Positions 31,246 to 40,204 of a stretch of 64,000 bases of DNA are shown in pieces; within the stretch, counting starts at the first letter, position 1, and the number at the start of each line of letters is the position of its first letter. The stretch lies in assembly GCA_029555415.1 (NCBI GenBank), contig JAKPSI010000018.1, positions 124,001-188,000 of the forward strand. Reading direction: 5' to 3'. The notes below the pieces were generated by a model. That model made no database searches and had not been told where the DNA came from. It saw only the letters and a list, made by a program, of their open reading frames with translations. The translations under genes were made by a program, and so were the position numbers. This DNA is from Bacteroidota bacterium. Lineage in GTDB: Bacteria > Bacteroidota > Bacteroidia > Chitinophagales > Chitinophagaceae.

Positions 31246-33138
31246 ATGAAAAAAGCAAAAACCAATACATCCTTTGTAAAGGCCGCCCTCTGTGCGTTCG
31301 GGCTATGCCTTTCCCTTTGCTTGTTTTCTCAAACCACTACGAATATCAGCGGCATCGTGAATACCTATCACCGCGTGGTGGAGATCATTCCCGCTAAAGC
31401 CTGTATCCGCGTCAGCTCCACAACAGGCCTGAATGTGAATACGCCGATCCTGCTGGTACAAATGAAAGGCGCATCCATTTCCACGGCCAATAACAGCACA
31501 TTTGGTGATACCACATCACTGAATGCCGCAGGCAGTTATGAAGTCGGGACCATTTGCGGCATCATCAGCGATTCCGTTTTCTTATTCCATCAGTTACTCA
31601 ACACTTATAATGTCAGTACCGGAAAAGTACAGCTGGTGCAATTCGCAAGCTATTATTCCGCGAACGTGATCGATACGGTCAAGGCACAGCCCTGGGACAG
31701 TACAGCAGGCACCGGTGGCGTGATCGCATTATTCGCGACGCAGGACCTCACACTGAATGCACCGGTGTATGCCGATTCAAGTGGTTACCGCGGCGGCGCT
31801 TATGTACTGAGCAATGGTACCTGTTCCAATATTCCGGCAGCAAGCAGTTATGTGTACAATGCCGCATCCACCGGACCTCAGAACGGAGCTTATAAAGGTG
31901 AGTCTGTCGCTAACCTTCCGCCCGCGAACAACGGCGGACGAGGCGCCCCTGCCAACGGAGGCGGCGGTGGTAATAATCATAACAACAGTGGTGGTGGTGG
32001 TGCCAACCTGAATGCAGGCGGCACTGGTGGTGGTAATTCCAGCAGCACCGGATGTTCAACCACCATTCGCGGAGAAGCAGGCAAACCCCTGCAAAGCTGG
32101 AGCGGGCAAAAAATATTTTTTGGTGGCGGTGGTGGCGCGGGACATGCTAACAATGGCGTATACACGAAAGGTGGCGGACATGGCGGTGGCATCGTATTCA
32201 TCTGGGCCAACCGGTTGATCGGGAACGGACAAAACATCAGCGCCAATGGTGCGGATGGCGGACAATCCCAATCCGATGGCGCGGGCGGTGGTGGCGCGGG
32301 TGGTACGATCATCATGCACGTCAGTAATTATTCCGGCTCAGCAAGCATCACAGCCAATGGCGGACATGGCGGCAACTCCGACGACGGCGGTAATATCAAA
32401 AGATGTTTCGGTGGCGGCGGTGGCGGAAGTGGCGGTGTCATTTATTTCACTGGCTCAACACCTGCGACTACCAATTCGGTAACAGGCGGTGCAGCAGGGC
32501 TTGAAACCAGTCGTGATCCGGCCTGCGCGGCCATTCAGGCAGCAGCAGCCGGCAGTAACGGACAAATGATCAGCAGTTACCTGTTCCAGGCATCCACCAC
32601 ACCGGCCAGTTATTGTACCGCGATATTACCTGTGGAACTCATTTATTTCCGTGCATCGGTATCTGGCGCTCAGGCACAACTGAAATGGAAAGCAGGAAAC
32701 CCCGCCACTGTAGCGCGTTTCATCATTCAGAAAAGTTCTTTGGCAGGAAGCTGGAAAGAACTGGGAAGTGTTCCGGCAACTGACGGACTGCTGGAATACA
32801 GCTTTAATGATCCCGCTCCATCTGCAGGACATAACTATTATCGTTTATTGATCGTTGAAAAGAACAACACACAATTCTATTCTCCCACACGCCAGCTTTT
32901 CTTCAATAGCAACGGGATCAGTTTCAGCATCATCCCGAATCCGGCGCAGGACCGGATCAGTATCACGGGCATCATTCCACCGGGCACGCATCCGCTGGTG
33001 ATCCATGATATTAGTGGCAAACTGGTGTACAGTCAGACGATCTCACAACTTCCCGTAACGATCCAATTACCCGCCATGAGTCCGGGCATCTACCTCATTA
33101 AAGTGGATGGTATCAGCAAGAAACTGGTGATCCGTTAA
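31246..33138 (+). CDS. Secreted glycine-rich protein with T9SS type A sorting domain
   Basis: A 630-residue secreted protein. The open frame reaches 31138, but ATG 31246 gives a proper signal peptide (MKKAKTNTSFVKAALCAFGL and hydrophobic continuation ending LFSQ). Residues about 25-215 form beta-rich sequence (IRVSSTTGLNVNTPILLVQMKGA). Residues about 220-450 are dominated by poly-glycine blocks with Asn/Ser/Ala (GGRGAPANGGGGG, FGGGGGAGH, GGGHGGG, GAGGGGAGG, FGGGGGGSGG). The C-terminus has an LKWKAG..RFIIQKSSLAGSW fibronectin-like region and a T9SS type A domain (IPNPAQDRISITG to KKLVIR). Likely an adhesive or matrix surface protein. Confidence 0.9.
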   Translation: MKKAKTNTSFVKAALCAFGLCLSLCLFSQTTTNISGIVNTYHRVVEIIPAKACIRVSSTTGLNVNTPILLVQMKGASISTANNSTFGDTTSLNAAGSYEVGTICGIISDSVFLFHQLLNTYNVSTGKVQLVQFASYYSANVIDTVKAQPWDSTAGTGGVIALFATQDLTLNAPVYADSSGYRGGAYVLSNGTCSNIPAASSYVYNAASTGPQNGAYKGESVANLPPANNGGRGAPANGGGGGNNHNNSGGGGANLNAGGTGGGNSSSTGCSTTIRGEAGKPLQSWSGQKIFFGGGGGAGHANNGVYTKGGGHGGGIVFIWANRLIGNGQNISANGADGGQSQSDGAGGGGAGGTIIMHVSNYSGSASITANGGHGGNSDDGGNIKRCFGGGGGGSGGVIYFTGSTPATTNSVTGGAAGLETSRDPACAAIQAAAAGSNGQMISSYLFQASTTPASYCTAILPVELIYFRASVSGAQAQLKWKAGNPATVARFIIQKSSLAGSWKELGSVPATDGLLEYSFNDPAPSAGHNYYRLLIVEKNNTQFYSPTRQLFFNSNGISFSIIPNPAQDRISITGIIPPGTHPLVIHDISGKLVYSQTISQLPVTIQLPAMSPGIYLIKVDGISKKLVIR

Positions 33139-33146
33139 GTCCTCGA

Positions 33147-35564
33147 TCATTCCTCATCATCACAACCGATCGGAGCACCCGGCGGGATCTCTTTATGCAA
33201 TGTTGGCTTGGCATCCTGCGGATTGCTCATCCTTTCGATCGCCAGTAATAAATGACCGCGGTACGTTTCGTCCTTCGTCAGTTTCAGTTGCGCATCGATG
33301 AATGTGCGCAGGTCCTTCAGTGCGGATGCAAAAACAGATCTCACACCAAAACCATTATTATCATTCACGCTGGCAGCTAACAGATACGTGAGCAGTACCT
33401 GTTCGGTCTGCAACTGGATCAGTTTTTCCATACCGGTCTTACGCGGTGCTTTCCAGGTAGCGTTGACGAGCGTCTTTACCATTTCCGCAGGGCCGAGTCC
33501 GCCTGCATTCTGCTCATATTGCAGCATGCGGTTCAGTCTTTCTGAATTGAACAGGAAAGAGAGCGGCATATCTGCAGCGGTCTCTGCCGGAGACAACGCG
33601 TCAAAAGCAAGCCCGGTGCGCTTTTTGAATAACTCGCGTGTGAAATCATATCCGGCGGGACGGGGCGGGATCTGTTTAACGATCGCATCCGGCAAGGCGA
33701 GGAAAGCGGGCGATAAACAATCGACCAGCGCATTCAACGCACGGCGTTGCTCATCGGCTGACAATGCTTTCGTAACGGTTTGTCCGTCGCCGCGCAATGC
33801 ATAAGTATAATACATGCCGCCAACCATTTTCGTAACGGCTTCGGCCTGATAACGGTGATAGAAATAAACCGGCACCAGCACATCTTCCAGCATCGCCATG
33901 GGCGTACCGGGTGTGATATTGTTCACACCGAAATGTGATAACGCCACACTCCGTACTTTCATCATTTCTTTCAGTTCGGTAACGGGGTCACTTCCGTTAT
34001 CCCACAAATGGGCTTGTGGATGCAAGCCACCGGCGGCACGTGCATCACGGTCAGAGATGAACTGCAATCCTTTTGCAGCGGCATCCTTCATCATCTTATC
34101 GAGTGCGTTCGCTTCATTGGTACCGGGTGCAAAATCCTGATAACCGAATGTGATGGAAACCTTATCCCACGCGCCGATACCGGCATCGTAAGCATTCGAC
34201 ATATCGATCTCACCGGAGCCATTGACACGTACCAGCGGATGCGGATAATCCATCACACTGGCGCGGTCGCTCACACTGGATGCATAGTTATGCATGAGTC
34301 CTAAAGTATGTCCCACTTCATGGGCCGCTAATTGCTTCAGTCTTTCCAGCGCCATCTTCAGCATCTTATCATTCACGGGTTTTCCGTTCTCAAAAGGCGC
34401 GAGCAATCCTGTAGCGATCAGATAATCCTGACGCACCCGGAGTGAACCGAGTGTCACATGGCCTTTGATGATCTCGCCGGTACGGGGATCCGTAACGGAA
34501 GAACCATAGCTCCAGCCACGGGTGGAACGGTGTACCCAGTTGATGACATTGTAGCGTACATCCATCGGGTCGGCGTCTTCCGGTAATACTTTCACCTGAA
34601 AAGCATTCTTGTAACCCGCTGCTTCAAAAGCCTGGTTCCACCAGCTGGCGCCTTCCAGTAATGCGCTGCGGATGGGTTCGGGCGTACCATTGTCTACATA
34701 ATAAATGATCGGTTTCACCGGTTCACTGACCGCGGCAGTGGGATCCTTTTTCTTCAGCCGGTGACGGCAGATGAAGAATTTTTCTACCGGCTCTGAAACC
34801 GGTGTACTGTAATCAAAGAAAGAAACGGGGATATAACTGCTCCGCGGATCGAAGATGCGCGGCTGATAATCATTGTCGGGCAATTGCACGAATGAATGGT
34901 GCTCTCGTAATGTGATCACTTCAGGTGAAGGCGTAACGGATTGTACATATTCACCGGAGCGGCCTTCATTATTCACGAAACTGATGGTGGCTTCGAACTC
35001 CGTGTTCATTGGAAAATTCTTCGTGCGGGGCAGATAGAATGCGCAGCGACTTTTTTCGACCGCATAATTACCCTGCTGACTGCCGCGTAAACGGTTACTG
35101 ACCTGCATCGCGTCGCGCAGGAGGAAATCAGTCGCATCCACGAGATAGTGGTTTCCTGTTTCTGCTTCCACATTGAAACCCCAGATGGCGGACTGCGCGA
35201 AAGATTGCTCGACAGCGCGTTTTTCAGCGGCATCGGTAGTGACGGCACGGTAACTATAATTCGGCTGGACCATCAGGATCCGGCGACCGGTCTTGTTGAA
35301 CTTCACGATCTTCTCACCGCCGAGTAAACCACGGTCGAGACCAACATCATTGGAACCGAGTCCCGCAGGCAGGGAGGTCACATACAGGATCTCTGTATCC
35401 AGTTTATCGATCTCCAGCCAGATCTTACCGGCATTCTCATCCCAGTAAAAATTGAAATAGCCTTCATATTTTTTGAACGATTGTGTCTTCTCTTCGATCG
35501 TCGGCAGTTTCTGTGCGGAAAGAAAAGAAGGAAGGAGCAGGAGGAGAAAAAAGAAGCGACGCAT
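33147..35564 (-). CDS. Zinc-dependent metalloprotease (DUF5117/DUF4953 type)
   Basis: An 805-residue exported metzincin-like protease. It has a signal peptide (MRRFFFLLLLLPSFLSAQ), an N-terminal DUF5118/5117 region (YEGYFNFYWDENAGKIWLEIDKLDTEILYVTSLPAGLGSNDVGLDRG) and the zinc site HEVGHTLGLMHN near residue 413, followed by the SVMDYPHP Met-turn. The C-terminal region is DUF4953-like. The family is abundant in Bacteroidota and is thought to be periplasmic or outer-membrane exposed. It may share a short region with the convergent T9SS gene end; only 8 bases separate them. No partner gene is evident. Confidence 0.92.
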   Translation of the reverse strand: MRRFFFLLLLLPSFLSAQKLPTIEEKTQSFKKYEGYFNFYWDENAGKIWLEIDKLDTEILYVTSLPAGLGSNDVGLDRGLLGGEKIVKFNKTGRRILMVQPNYSYRAVTTDAAEKRAVEQSFAQSAIWGFNVEAETGNHYLVDATDFLLRDAMQVSNRLRGSQQGNYAVEKSRCAFYLPRTKNFPMNTEFEATISFVNNEGRSGEYVQSVTPSPEVITLREHHSFVQLPDNDYQPRIFDPRSSYIPVSFFDYSTPVSEPVEKFFICRHRLKKKDPTAAVSEPVKPIIYYVDNGTPEPIRSALLEGASWWNQAFEAAGYKNAFQVKVLPEDADPMDVRYNVINWVHRSTRGWSYGSSVTDPRTGEIIKGHVTLGSLRVRQDYLIATGLLAPFENGKPVNDKMLKMALERLKQLAAHEVGHTLGLMHNYASSVSDRASVMDYPHPLVRVNGSGEIDMSNAYDAGIGAWDKVSITFGYQDFAPGTNEANALDKMMKDAAAKGLQFISDRDARAAGGLHPQAHLWDNGSDPVTELKEMMKVRSVALSHFGVNNITPGTPMAMLEDVLVPVYFYHRYQAEAVTKMVGGMYYTYALRGDGQTVTKALSADEQRRALNALVDCLSPAFLALPDAIVKQIPPRPAGYDFTRELFKKRTGLAFDALSPAETAADMPLSFLFNSERLNRMLQYEQNAGGLGPAEMVKTLVNATWKAPRKTGMEKLIQLQTEQVLLTYLLAASVNDNNGFGVRSVFASALKDLRTFIDAQLKLTKDETYRGHLLLAIERMSNPQDAKPTLHKEIPPGAPIGCDDEE

Positions 35565-35632
35565 GCGGGTTGGTTTTATCCAACCAAGATAAGCAAACTG
35601 AAAATGCAGTGGAGCCTAAATACTTAAAAGGT

Positions 35633-35860
35633 TCAGGACTCTTTGTTCGATTGGCGCCAGCGGTAGATGACCAGTCCGGCGATACCGAATGGCGCGAATG
35701 CCAGGTACAGGATACCACCGTTCATGCCTTTGGCGGGCTTTTCACCCAGTTGCTGTGCGGTCTTGGTGCAGATCGAGCACTGCGCGGATGCCACTTGCCC
35801 CAGCAGCAGGCTGCTGAAAAGGAAGGCAATGATGAGGAGGAATTGCTTCATGACGGGCAT
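35633..35860 (-). CDS. Small exported/membrane protein with CxxC
   Basis: A 75-residue protein with signal peptide (MKQFLLIIAFLFSSLLLGQVASAQ), a CSIC motif just after the cleavage site, and one TM helix near the C-terminus (GILYLAFAPFGIAGLVIYRW). Similar short proteins with a cysteine pair and single helix occur in Bacteroidota; function unknown. The start may be ATG 35860 (MPVMKQ) or ATG 35851 (MKQ). A perfect -7 box sits only five bases before the first of these. It lies between typA and the metalloprotease, all on the minus strand. Confidence 0.75.
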   Translation of the reverse strand: MPVMKQFLLIIAFLFSSLLLGQVASAQCSICTKTAQQLGEKPAKGMNGGILYLAFAPFGIAGLVIYRWRQSNKES

Positions 35861-35865
35861 TGAAC

Positions 35866-35873
35866 TGCAAATT
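35866..35873 (-). promoter_or_regulatory. -7 box TAAATTTG for the small CxxC protein
   Basis: A perfect TAnnTTTG on the minus strand, ending five bases before ATG 35860. Transcription would start about two bases before that codon, or eleven before ATG 35851. Confidence 0.5.
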
Positions 35874-35906
35874 TACGACCTGCCGGGATTCGGCAGCGTA
35901 TTCGTT

Positions 35907-35935
35907 TAAAAAGAAAAGACCCTTTACGGGTCTTT
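35907..35935 (-). terminator. Terminator of typA
   Basis: On the minus strand AAAGACCC (35928-35935) pairs with GGGTCTTT (35915-35922) around GTAAA, followed by the T-rich CTTTTT. It is 41 bases beyond the typA stop. Confidence 0.75.
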
Positions 35936-35975
35936 CTATAACAATCACTTACACTTAATAAATAGTTGAACCGGA

Positions 35976-37787
35976 TCAAACCGCTTCAGCGCCAACACGT
36001 TTGCTTTGTTTCTTGCGCTCTTCTTCATCCAGGATCACTTTACGCATACGGATGAAGTTCGGCGTTACCTCGATGCTCTCATCCTGTTGGATGTACTCCA
36101 TGCACTCTTCGAGTGTCATCTGGGTCTTGGGCTGAATGCGCGTTGCATCATCACTACCGCTCGCACGGTGGTTGGTGAGCTTCTTGCCTTCCGTTACATT
36201 CACAACGAGGTCACCGGGTTTGATGTTCTCGGCAACGATCTGTCCTGCGTAAACTTCTTCACCCGGATCCACGAAGAATGTACCACGGTCCTGAAGTTTA
36301 TCGATAGAATAACCGGTCGATTTATCCTGGAACTTGGAGATCAGCACACCGTTGTTACGGCCGGGGATGGAACCTTTCCAGGGTTTATAATCCACAAAGC
36401 GGTGGGCCATTACGGCTTCACCTGCTGTATTGGTCAGCATTTGAGAACGGAGGCCGATGAGTCCGCGTGAAGGGATCTCGAATTCCAGGTGCTGGATCTC
36501 ACCTTTGGTTTCCATCACGTGCATTTCACCTTTACGGCGTGTCACGAGGTCGATCACCTTACTGGCGTATTCCTGCGGAACATCCACAACCAGGTTCTCA
36601 TACGGTTCGCATTTCACACCATTGAGTTCTTTCACGAGTACCTGCGGCTGACCTACTGCCAGCTCATAACCTTCGCGGCGCATGGTTTCGATGAGGATAC
36701 CCAGGTGAAGGATACCACGTCCGTATACGAGGAAGCTGTCACCACTGTTGGTGTCTTCCACCTTCAGGGCCAGGTTCTTTTCAGTTTCTTTCATCAGGCG
36801 GTCACGAAGGTGACGGCTGGTCACGAATTTACCATCGCGGCCATAGAACGGGGAGTTGTTGATGCTGAACAGCATGCTCATTGTCGGCTCATCCACGCTG
36901 ATCACCGGCAATGCTTCGGGGTTCTCGATATCAGCAATCGTATCACCGATATTGAAATCTTCGATACCCACTACGGCACAAAGGTCACCGGCGATGACTT
37001 CCGTTACTTTTTTCTTACCCATGCCTTCGAACACATACAATTCTTTCACACGGGTCTTGCGGATCACGCCACCAGCCTGCACCAGCGCGATGGGCTGGTT
37101 TTCTTTGATCGTACCGCGTTGTACTTTACCAATAGCGATACGGCCGAGGAAGGAGGAGTAATCGAGAGATGTGATCTGCATTTGCAGGGTACCATCATCT
37201 GTTCTGGGAGCCGGAACGTATTTCAGGATACCATCGAGCAGCGGGTCAATACCTTCGATCTGCTCATTCTTATCATTGAACCAGCCATTCTTACCGGAAC
37301 CGTAGAAGGTCGGGAAGTCGAGCTGCTCTTCTGTTGCGTCGAGGTTGAAGAATAATTCGAATACCGCGTCATGCACTTCATCGGGGCGGCAGTTCGGTTT
37401 ATCAACTTTATTGATAACAACGATCGGTTTCAGGTTCAGGTGCAGGGCTTTCTGCAGTACGAAACGGGTTTGGGGCATCGGGCCTTCAAAAGCATCCACG
37501 AGCAGCAGTACACCATCGGCCATTTTCAGTACACGTTCCACTTCACCACCGAAGTCAGAGTGACCAGGGGTATCGATCACATTGATCTTATAATCCTTGT
37601 AGGTTACGGACGCGTTTTTGGAGAAGATCGTGATACCACGTTCCCTTTCCAGGTCATTGCTGTCCATGATCAGCTCTCCGGTTTCCTGGTTATCCCTGAA
37701 AACCTTGGTGGCGTGCAGGATCTTGTCAACCAGGGTCGTTTTACCGTGGTCAACGTGTGCGATGATCGCTATGTTTCTGATGTTCAT
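35976..37787 (-). CDS. typA: Ribosome-associated translational GTPase TypA/BipA
   Basis: A 603-residue translation factor-family GTPase that assists ribosome assembly and stress adaptation. The G domain is complete: G1 AHVDHGKTTL, G2 ERERGITI, G3 DTPGHSDFGGEVER, G4 NKVDKPNCRP. EF-G-like domains II and III and the BipA-specific C-terminal domain (GSIPGRNNGVLISKFQDKSTGYS, EEVYAGQIVAENIKPGDLVVNV, KKLTNHRASGSDDAT) follow. It is monocistronic, with a consensus promoter at 37809-37840 and a terminator after the stop. A 288-codon ORF on the opposite strand is a shadow. Confidence 0.98.
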   Translation of the reverse strand: MNIRNIAIIAHVDHGKTTLVDKILHATKVFRDNQETGELIMDSNDLERERGITIFSKNASVTYKDYKINVIDTPGHSDFGGEVERVLKMADGVLLLVDAFEGPMPQTRFVLQKALHLNLKPIVVINKVDKPNCRPDEVHDAVFELFFNLDATEEQLDFPTFYGSGKNGWFNDKNEQIEGIDPLLDGILKYVPAPRTDDGTLQMQITSLDYSSFLGRIAIGKVQRGTIKENQPIALVQAGGVIRKTRVKELYVFEGMGKKKVTEVIAGDLCAVVGIEDFNIGDTIADIENPEALPVISVDEPTMSMLFSINNSPFYGRDGKFVTSRHLRDRLMKETEKNLALKVEDTNSGDSFLVYGRGILHLGILIETMRREGYELAVGQPQVLVKELNGVKCEPYENLVVDVPQEYASKVIDLVTRRKGEMHVMETKGEIQHLEFEIPSRGLIGLRSQMLTNTAGEAVMAHRFVDYKPWKGSIPGRNNGVLISKFQDKSTGYSIDKLQDRGTFFVDPGEEVYAGQIVAENIKPGDLVVNVTEGKKLTNHRASGSDDATRIQPKTQMTLEECMEYIQQDESIEVTPNFIRMRKVILDEEERKKQSKRVGAEAV

Positions 37788-37808
37788 ATAGTTATTTCAA
37801 AAGAGCGG

Positions 37809-37840
37809 CAAAGGTACGTCAATTAAGCGGGGGCAGCAAA
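37809..37840 (-). promoter_or_regulatory. Consensus promoter TTTG-N20-TACCTTTG for typA
   Basis: On the minus strand TTTG is at 37837-37840 and TACCTTTG at 37809-37816. This is one of the best matches to the Bacteroidota promoter in the window, about 20 bases before the ATG. Confidence 0.85.
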
Positions 37841-37913
37841 CGAAAACAATTCTTTAATCCGCCGAAACTCTTTCTAAACGGGGATTTGCCGTAGTTTTAT
37901 CAAAATTGCGCTG

Positions 37914-38912
37914 ATGAAACTGCTCAAATGGCTCGGAATTATCATTTTGTTACTGATCCTGACCTATTTCATCGGTCCCAGACCCGCCGCGCCGGTTTAC
38001 GACACGGTATTACCCAAAGTTCCCGCGGCAGCGGCCGATCTGGAGCAATATATCCGTTTTCAGGAATCACAGCACAAGCTGAAACCCGATAATGAGGCCC
38101 GTATCATCTGGCTTAACGATTCGCTCCGCGAAAAAACGGAATATGCCGTGGTGTACCTGCATGGTTTCTCGGCCAGTCAGGAAGAAGGCGACCCGCTGCA
38201 TTATGAATTCGCGCAGAAATATGGCTGCAATCTTTACCTGAGCCGTTTGGATGGCCACGGACTGGACACCACAGAACCTTTGGGATCTTTTACCGCGCAG
38301 GGGCTCTGGAATTCCGCCAAGGAAGCTTATGCTATCGGCAAGCAACTCGGCAAGAAAGTGATCTTACTGGCAACATCCACCGGCGGCACTATCGCGTTGA
38401 AACTGGCGGCGGAGTATCCTGACATTGCCGGCGTCATTCTCTATTCTCCCAATATCGCGATCAATGATTCAAGGGCCTGGATGCTGAATAATCCATGGGG
38501 AAAGCAGATCGCGGAACTCATCAAAGGAAAATATGTACATGTTGCGGATACCACGGCTTTATATGCGCGTTACTGGGATAACAAATACCGCATTGAAGCA
38601 ACGGTGCAACTGGAAGAGTTGCTGGAAACAACGATGAAGGAATCCACTTTCTCGAAGATCCATCAGCCCGCACTGCTGTTGTATTATTATAAGGATGATG
38701 AACACCAGGACCCGGTGGTGAAAGTATCCGCAATGAAACGCATGTTCGCGCAGTTGTCGACACCTGATAGTCTCAAACGCGCGGTCGCGATACCGAACGC
38801 AGGCGATCACGTGCTGGGATCCTATGTCAAATCAAAGGACATTCCTAAAGTAGAGGAAGAAACAGAAAAATTCGCGGAAGAGGTCCTGAAGATGCAGGCG
38901 ATCCGTCAGTGA
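37914..38912 (+). CDS. Membrane-anchored alpha/beta hydrolase
   Basis: A 332-residue serine hydrolase of the alpha/beta fold. An uncleaved N-terminal helix (WLGIIILLLILTYFIG) anchors it to the inner membrane. The oxyanion region is VYLHGFSASQEEGDP, the substrate-lid region LSRLDGHGLDTTEP, the nucleophile elbow LLATSTGGTIAL (serine in STGG), and the acid/base strands ILYSPNIAIND and the C-terminal PNAGDHVLGSYV. Similar proteins are annotated as lysophospholipase or esterase-like; the substrate is unknown. It abuts the convergent acyltransferase gene with no spacing. Confidence 0.9.
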   Translation: MKLLKWLGIIILLLILTYFIGPRPAAPVYDTVLPKVPAAAADLEQYIRFQESQHKLKPDNEARIIWLNDSLREKTEYAVVYLHGFSASQEEGDPLHYEFAQKYGCNLYLSRLDGHGLDTTEPLGSFTAQGLWNSAKEAYAIGKQLGKKVILLATSTGGTIALKLAAEYPDIAGVILYSPNIAINDSRAWMLNNPWGKQIAELIKGKYVHVADTTALYARYWDNKYRIEATVQLEELLETTMKESTFSKIHQPALLLYYYKDDEHQDPVVKVSAMKRMFAQLSTPDSLKRAVAIPNAGDHVLGSYVKSKDIPKVEEETEKFAEEVLKMQAIRQ

Positions 38913-40043
38913 TCACACCCGCACATAGATCTTCTTCTTGTCCAGCACATATCCCACCAGCCAGCAGCAGAGCATGAAACTCACTGCGAACAGAAAGGAA
39001 CCGAGGTATGCACCGGTAGGTTCAAATACATGCTGATATAACCAGGAATACAATGCCTGCCGTTTTTCCCCGACGGGTGTGAACCACAGCATAGTGGCCC
39101 CCAATTCCGACAACAGATATATGAACAACGGATTCTTTCCGAATACCTGGAAGAAATTCGTCCAGCGCACGAGTTGAAGGAAGTCGACGATATAGATCAG
39201 TACGCCCAGCAAAATACAATCGATCCCTACGGTCAGCAGCACATAGCTGCTGGTCCATAATTTTTTATTGATGGGGAAGAACCAGTCCCAGCTCAGTGCC
39301 AGCAGTACCAGCAGGATGCCGGCCAGCAATAATTTCGCGAGGCCTTCATAAGACTTGCCTTGTTGCTGTATCCATTTGCCGGCCAGGTATCCGCCGATCA
39401 CATTCACGATGGAGGGCAGGGTGCTCAGCAGTCCTTCGGGATCGAAAGCCACTCCTTCACCATGATACAAATGTCCGGAACCGAACAACCAGCGGTCGAT
39501 CACCGAACCGGTATTACCGAGCATATCATAAGGATCACTTCCCTGCGCGAACAACAACAGGAGCAACCAATAAAGCAATAACATGATGACCGCCACACGC
39601 GCGAGTGTAGCCGTTTTAAGATTACGGATGAGCAGTGCCGCGAAGAAATAACCCAACGCGATGCGCTGCAGCACGCCCATGATGCGGGTATTTTCAACCG
39701 GATTGAAGGCCAGTGTATGTTCCGGTGTCCAGTGTACAAAAGGGAACCAGTACATCAGGAAACCCAGTAAGAAGATGATGAATGTTCTTTTGAAGATGAT
39801 GCCGAAGACCTTCGCTTCTGAAAAGCCTTCCCATTTCTGCATCACGAAGCTCAGCGCGTTACCGACCACGAACATGAATGTCGGGAATACAAGATCGGTA
39901 GGCGTAAAACCATGCCAGCGCGCGTGTTGCAAGGGAGCCCAGGTAGTATCGCCATTACCGCCGGTATTGACGATGATCATGAAGCAGACGGTCATACCGC
40001 GGAGCACATCCAGCGCGGTGAAACGGGTTGTTGTACTTTTCAT
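38913..40043 (-). CDS. HGSNAT-like (DUF5009) membrane acyltransferase
   Basis: A 376-residue inner-membrane protein with about ten TM helices. It matches the heparan-alpha-glucosaminide N-acetyltransferase / NagX family: RFTALDVLRGMTVCFMIIVNTGG, then HARWHGFTPTDLVFPTFMFVVG, and a further ALGYFFAALLIRNLK. The family transfers acetyl groups to amino sugars across the membrane; in Bacteroidota it is often tied to amino-sugar use. It is divergent from the CHU_C protein gene. A candidate -7 box TATATTCG precedes it within 30 bases. Confidence 0.92.
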   Translation of the reverse strand: MKSTTTRFTALDVLRGMTVCFMIIVNTGGNGDTTWAPLQHARWHGFTPTDLVFPTFMFVVGNALSFVMQKWEGFSEAKVFGIIFKRTFIIFLLGFLMYWFPFVHWTPEHTLAFNPVENTRIMGVLQRIALGYFFAALLIRNLKTATLARVAVIMLLLYWLLLLLFAQGSDPYDMLGNTGSVIDRWLFGSGHLYHGEGVAFDPEGLLSTLPSIVNVIGGYLAGKWIQQQGKSYEGLAKLLLAGILLVLLALSWDWFFPINKKLWTSSYVLLTVGIDCILLGVLIYIVDFLQLVRWTNFFQVFGKNPLFIYLLSELGATMLWFTPVGEKRQALYSWLYQHVFEPTGAYLGSFLFAVSFMLCCWLVGYVLDKKKIYVRV

Positions 40044-40204
40044 TGCCTTGGTTATGCACCGAATATAAAATTAATTCCGCTGACGGTGAAAAGGAATGAA
40101 TGGCGGATCAGCGGTGTTATACCTTTTCGTTATCTTACTTGCCCGGAAGTATGGACTGGCGCGGTATCCAACAGAACCAACACCTTATCTTCTGATCGTG
40201 CAGC

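Noticed and set aside
31777-32482. Repeated GGC/GGT tracts considered as a CRISPR or minisatellite array
   Set aside because: The repeats are irregular and follow the codon phase of the Gly-rich T9SS protein; there are no constant spacers.
36489-37355. 288-codon ORF on the + strand opposite typA
   Set aside because: It is the mirror of a strongly conserved coding region and has no family features. The typA frame explains the sequence fully.
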